This document shows positions 61,713 through 64,000 of a DNA stretch of 64,000 nt, in pieces. A model generated the notes under the pieces. The model was not told the origin of the DNA, made no database searches, and saw nothing but the letters and a program-made list of their open reading frames with translations. The stretch is from assembly GCF_031127835.1 (NCBI RefSeq), contig NZ_JARXHX010000009.1, forward strand, positions 124,001 through 188,000, given 5' to 3'. The DNA comes from Pelagicoccus sp. SDUM812002 (GTDB lineage: Bacteria; Verrucomicrobiota; Verrucomicrobiia; Opitutales; Opitutaceae). Made by a program: the position numbers and the translations under genes. Numbering within the stretch: position 1 is the first letter of the stretch; each line of letters opens with the position of its first letter.

Positions 61713-64000
61713 ATGAGCAAGATTTCGAGACAGGTATCAAGGTTCACTCTATCAGCGCTGCTATTTGGCTTTCCAATTATCGCCCACGCCGCGGAGGCGC
61801 CCGGTGGGATGACGATTCTTGTAAAGGACCAGATTACGGAGCGGCCGCTCTTAGACGCGAAGATCACGATCACGGAACGGGAAACCAATTCCACGCAATC
61901 GGTTGAAACCGACGCGCGAGGTCGCATCGTCATTGAAGCGCTCGACCCCGGCCTCTACTCGGTGAACGTAGCCAAAAGCGGGTTCGCTTCATCGTATGAG
62001 CCAAGCGTACGCGTGATAACGCGCAAAAATATACAGATTGAGTTCGAACTACTCGAACTCCTTGGAGAGGCGGTGACTCTTGAAGGAGTGGAAGTTCGAG
62101 CGCGACAGGCCGATGCATTTGCTTCAGCCTCCAGCGCCTATCGCAATAGAGAGGAGTTGCGAAGCTCCGTTGGAGGCGGCGCCGATCCGCTCCTTTCATT
62201 GGACGGGTTGCCAGGCCTGGCTTCCACCAATGAATTCGCGAACTTCAGCGTGCGCGGCCGCGGCCCGAGAGATAATCTGATATTCGTAGATGACTTTCCC
62301 TTTGATAAAGCGGTGCACTTCGATGCGACGCTGGGCGAAGAAGAAGATGTCGGCGGCGGCGGACGCTTCTCGATCTTCGCGCCGAATGTTATAAGCGGAG
62401 CAGAGTTCTCACCTGGAGGATGGGGTCCGGCTTATGGCGGTCGAGCAGCATCGCTACTAAAATTAGAAGTCGCCGGTGGCAACCCAAGTCCATCCGCAAG
62501 TCTGCGCATTGATATTGCGGGGAATGAATTTGGTTACGACGGCCCTGCCGGTATAGCAGAAGGCTCCACTTTGCTCGTTTCTGCCCGAGATCTGGATTTT
62601 GGCGATTTTTTCGAAGATATCGAAGAGCTAGACATTGGGAATCCTGTCTTGAGTGACATTATCGTAAAGTCGGTCATACCGATCAACCAGAACCACACGT
62701 TCGAAGCGCTACTGATAGATACGCAAGAAGACTATACCCGCGACGTGACACACGTCTTTGCGTCGCCAAACTTCGAAGACGTCGCGCTGCTAGATTTCGA
62801 ACAAGACAGTGATTTATTCGGTTTCACGTTGCGGTCATTGATCGGCACAGAAGCTGTTTGGACCAACAAGGTTTACTACCGCAAAAGCGATAAGATCAGC
62901 TCAGAGGGTGAAGCCTTTCCTGATCTCGTACCCCCAGGAACGCCCGCATCCAGTTTTCCCGTACGGGAAGACATCATAACCGTCGGTGAAGGCGAGAAAG
63001 AGACCGGCTGGCGTAGCGACTTCACGACCGTGAATCAATGGGGCGTGTTCAGTGCAGGTATTCATGCAACGCAAGTTGAACTGGACTACGACACGGTCTT
63101 GGATGACGATTGGAACCGATTTATATACGACGCCGATGACTTTAGACCAGACCCCAATCAGCGTTATATTACGCTGACGCCAGCCGACACCAACGCTTCG
63201 CTCAATCAGAAAGAAACAAGCTATGCAGGCTACGTAGATCAGGTTTTTGAGCGGGGCGATTGGGACATTCGCACAGGCCTGCGGTTCGAACGAGACGGCT
63301 TTGCCGACGAAAGCTTCGCATCGCCTAGGTTCAGCGTCAATTGGCGGCCTAGCAATACGGTCAGATACTTTGCGACCGCTGGACTCTTTCATCAGTCGCC
63401 ACGGTATCTAGACCTTGCCGCTGACACGTCGAATACACTCGAGAACGAAGAAATCACACACGGCAGTTTCGGTGTTCAATTTTTCCCTAACGAAAACTGG
63501 TCGGTATTGACTGAAGCCTACTATCAAAACCTCGACAACCTCGTGGTCGACCTCGATCGAGTAAGCGGAACGTATTCAAACATTGGAGACGGAACATCGT
63601 ACGGACTCGATATTGTGGTCAACGGCACGATTCGCCAAGGCCTTTATACTACCGCCACCTACTCTTACAATGATGCCGTAGTCGACCAGAAGGACGGTCG
63701 CGGTGACGTAGCCACCGACTTCAGCCGCGAGCATGTCGCTACCCTCGGCATGACCTGGGAAATCAGCGACCGCTGGAAGGTTGGAGCGCGCTACAAATAC
63801 CTTTCCGGCCGGCCATACGACGACTTTATTATTCACTCAGACGTGCTGGGAGCTGGGCAACCTCTCCGTTTCTCGAAAGAGATCACCGAGCGCAATGTGG
63901 GTCGCAACAGCGGTTACGGCTTGTTGAATGTTCGCGTTGACTATCGGCGCTCATTTGGCCCCATAGACGTGACGACCTTTCTTGACGTGATCAACGTGAC
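61713..64000 (+). CDS. TonB-dependent receptor with carboxypeptidase-like N-terminal domain (partial, 3' end outside window)
   Basis: At least 762 residues, running off the right edge in an open frame. The signal peptide spans about 1-28 (SALLFGFPIIAHAAEA). A small Ig-like carboxypeptidase regulatory domain (about 33-105) contains DARGRIVIEALDPGLYSVNV. The plug follows with DPLLSLDGLPGLAS, FSVRGRGPRDNLIFVDDFPF and GPAYGGRAASLLKLEV, then barrel strands. It is a SusC-like or metal/oligomer receptor of unknown ligand. It is divergent from an OmpR-type two-component system, which probably controls it. Confidence 0.92.
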   Translation, partial: MSKISRQVSRFTLSALLFGFPIIAHAAEAPGGMTILVKDQITERPLLDAKITITERETNSTQSVETDARGRIVIEALDPGLYSVNVAKSGFASSYEPSVRVITRKNIQIEFELLELLGEAVTLEGVEVRARQADAFASASSAYRNREELRSSVGGGADPLLSLDGLPGLASTNEFANFSVRGRGPRDNLIFVDDFPFDKAVHFDATLGEEEDVGGGGRFSIFAPNVISGAEFSPGGWGPAYGGRAASLLKLEVAGGNPSPSASLRIDIAGNEFGYDGPAGIAEGSTLLVSARDLDFGDFFEDIEELDIGNPVLSDIIVKSVIPINQNHTFEALLIDTQEDYTRDVTHVFASPNFEDVALLDFEQDSDLFGFTLRSLIGTEAVWTNKVYYRKSDKISSEGEAFPDLVPPGTPASSFPVREDIITVGEGEKETGWRSDFTTVNQWGVFSAGIHATQVELDYDTVLDDDWNRFIYDADDFRPDPNQRYITLTPADTNASLNQKETSYAGYVDQVFERGDWDIRTGLRFERDGFADESFASPRFSVNWRPSNTVRYFATAGLFHQSPRYLDLAADTSNTLENEEITHGSFGVQFFPNENWSVLTEAYYQNLDNLVVDLDRVSGTYSNIGDGTSYGLDIVVNGTIRQGLYTTATYSYNDAVVDQKDGRGDVATDFSREHVATLGMTWEISDRWKVGARYKYLSGRPYDDFIIHSDVLGAGQPLRFSKEITERNVGRNSGYGLLNVRVDYRRSFGPIDVTTFLDVINV

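Noticed and set aside
1-64000. CRISPR array, insertion sequence, integron or prophage block
   Set aside because: No regularly spaced repeats, transposase or integrase genes were found; the single sheath gene does not make a prophage.

Overview
The window looks like a chromosomal segment of a marine-type Verrucomicrobiota bacterium, probably class Opitutae (Pelagicoccus-like). This is inferred from gene content, not from a marker gene. The signs are two TonB-dependent receptors, a PVC-type 1,137-residue secreted dehydrogenase with HEAT-like repeats and a terminal haem domain beside a Tat-exported TIM barrel and a ThuA protein, Na+/solute symporters inside a polysaccharide locus, and moderately GC-rich coding sequence. 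No rRNA, tRNA, CRISPR array, insertion sequence or integrase was seen.

Region 1 (0.2-20.3 kb) is a polysaccharide/uronate utilisation locus. A rightward run encodes a symporter, a ManA-type phosphomannose isomerase, a 2-hydroxyacid dehydrogenase, a DUF2264 protein, an SDR oxidoreductase, a heparinase II/III-like lyase and a sugar-isomerase TIM barrel. A LacI-family regulator is divergent from a TonB receptor, which is followed by a secreted beta-helix protein and a second copy of symporter, dehydrogenase and DUF2264. The parts suggest outer-membrane uptake, periplasmic cleavage of a uronate-containing glycan, Na+-driven import, and reduction or isomerisation of the products.

Region 2 (20.3-33.7 kb) holds a tRNA-dihydrouridine synthase, a DUF1801 protein, a compact methyltransferase/FAD oxidoreductase/type III polyketide synthase operon, a YceI-like protein, an AI-2E family permease, a LURP-one/scramblase-like protein, a hybrid histidine kinase, a PRPP synthetase and a secreted GH51 arabinofuranosidase. 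A 675-base gap before the GH51 gene holds a well-formed candidate structured RNA with an 11-bp closing stem.

Region 3 (33.9-44.3 kb) carries the PVC dehydrogenase/TIM barrel/ThuA trio and then small envelope and stress-type genes (glycine-zipper lipoprotein, TspO, DUF3309, DUF2062, DUF2945), an ADP-ribosylglycohydrolase, a histone-deacetylase-like enzyme and YheU.

Region 4 (44.4-57 kb) is partly decayed: a truncated and frameshifted nucleoside hydrolase, a frameshifted secreted protein and a subtilase broken by two compensating frameshifts lie among intact genes (hybrid kinase, GH10 xylanase, glutathionyl-hydroquinone reductase). An intact contractile-injection-system sheath gene stands there without any recognisable partner.

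Region 5 (57-64 kb) has a MATE transporter, a BamE-like lipoprotein and an OmpR-type two-component pair divergent from a second TonB receptor that runs off the window. A palindrome in the shared promoter region is a candidate regulator site.
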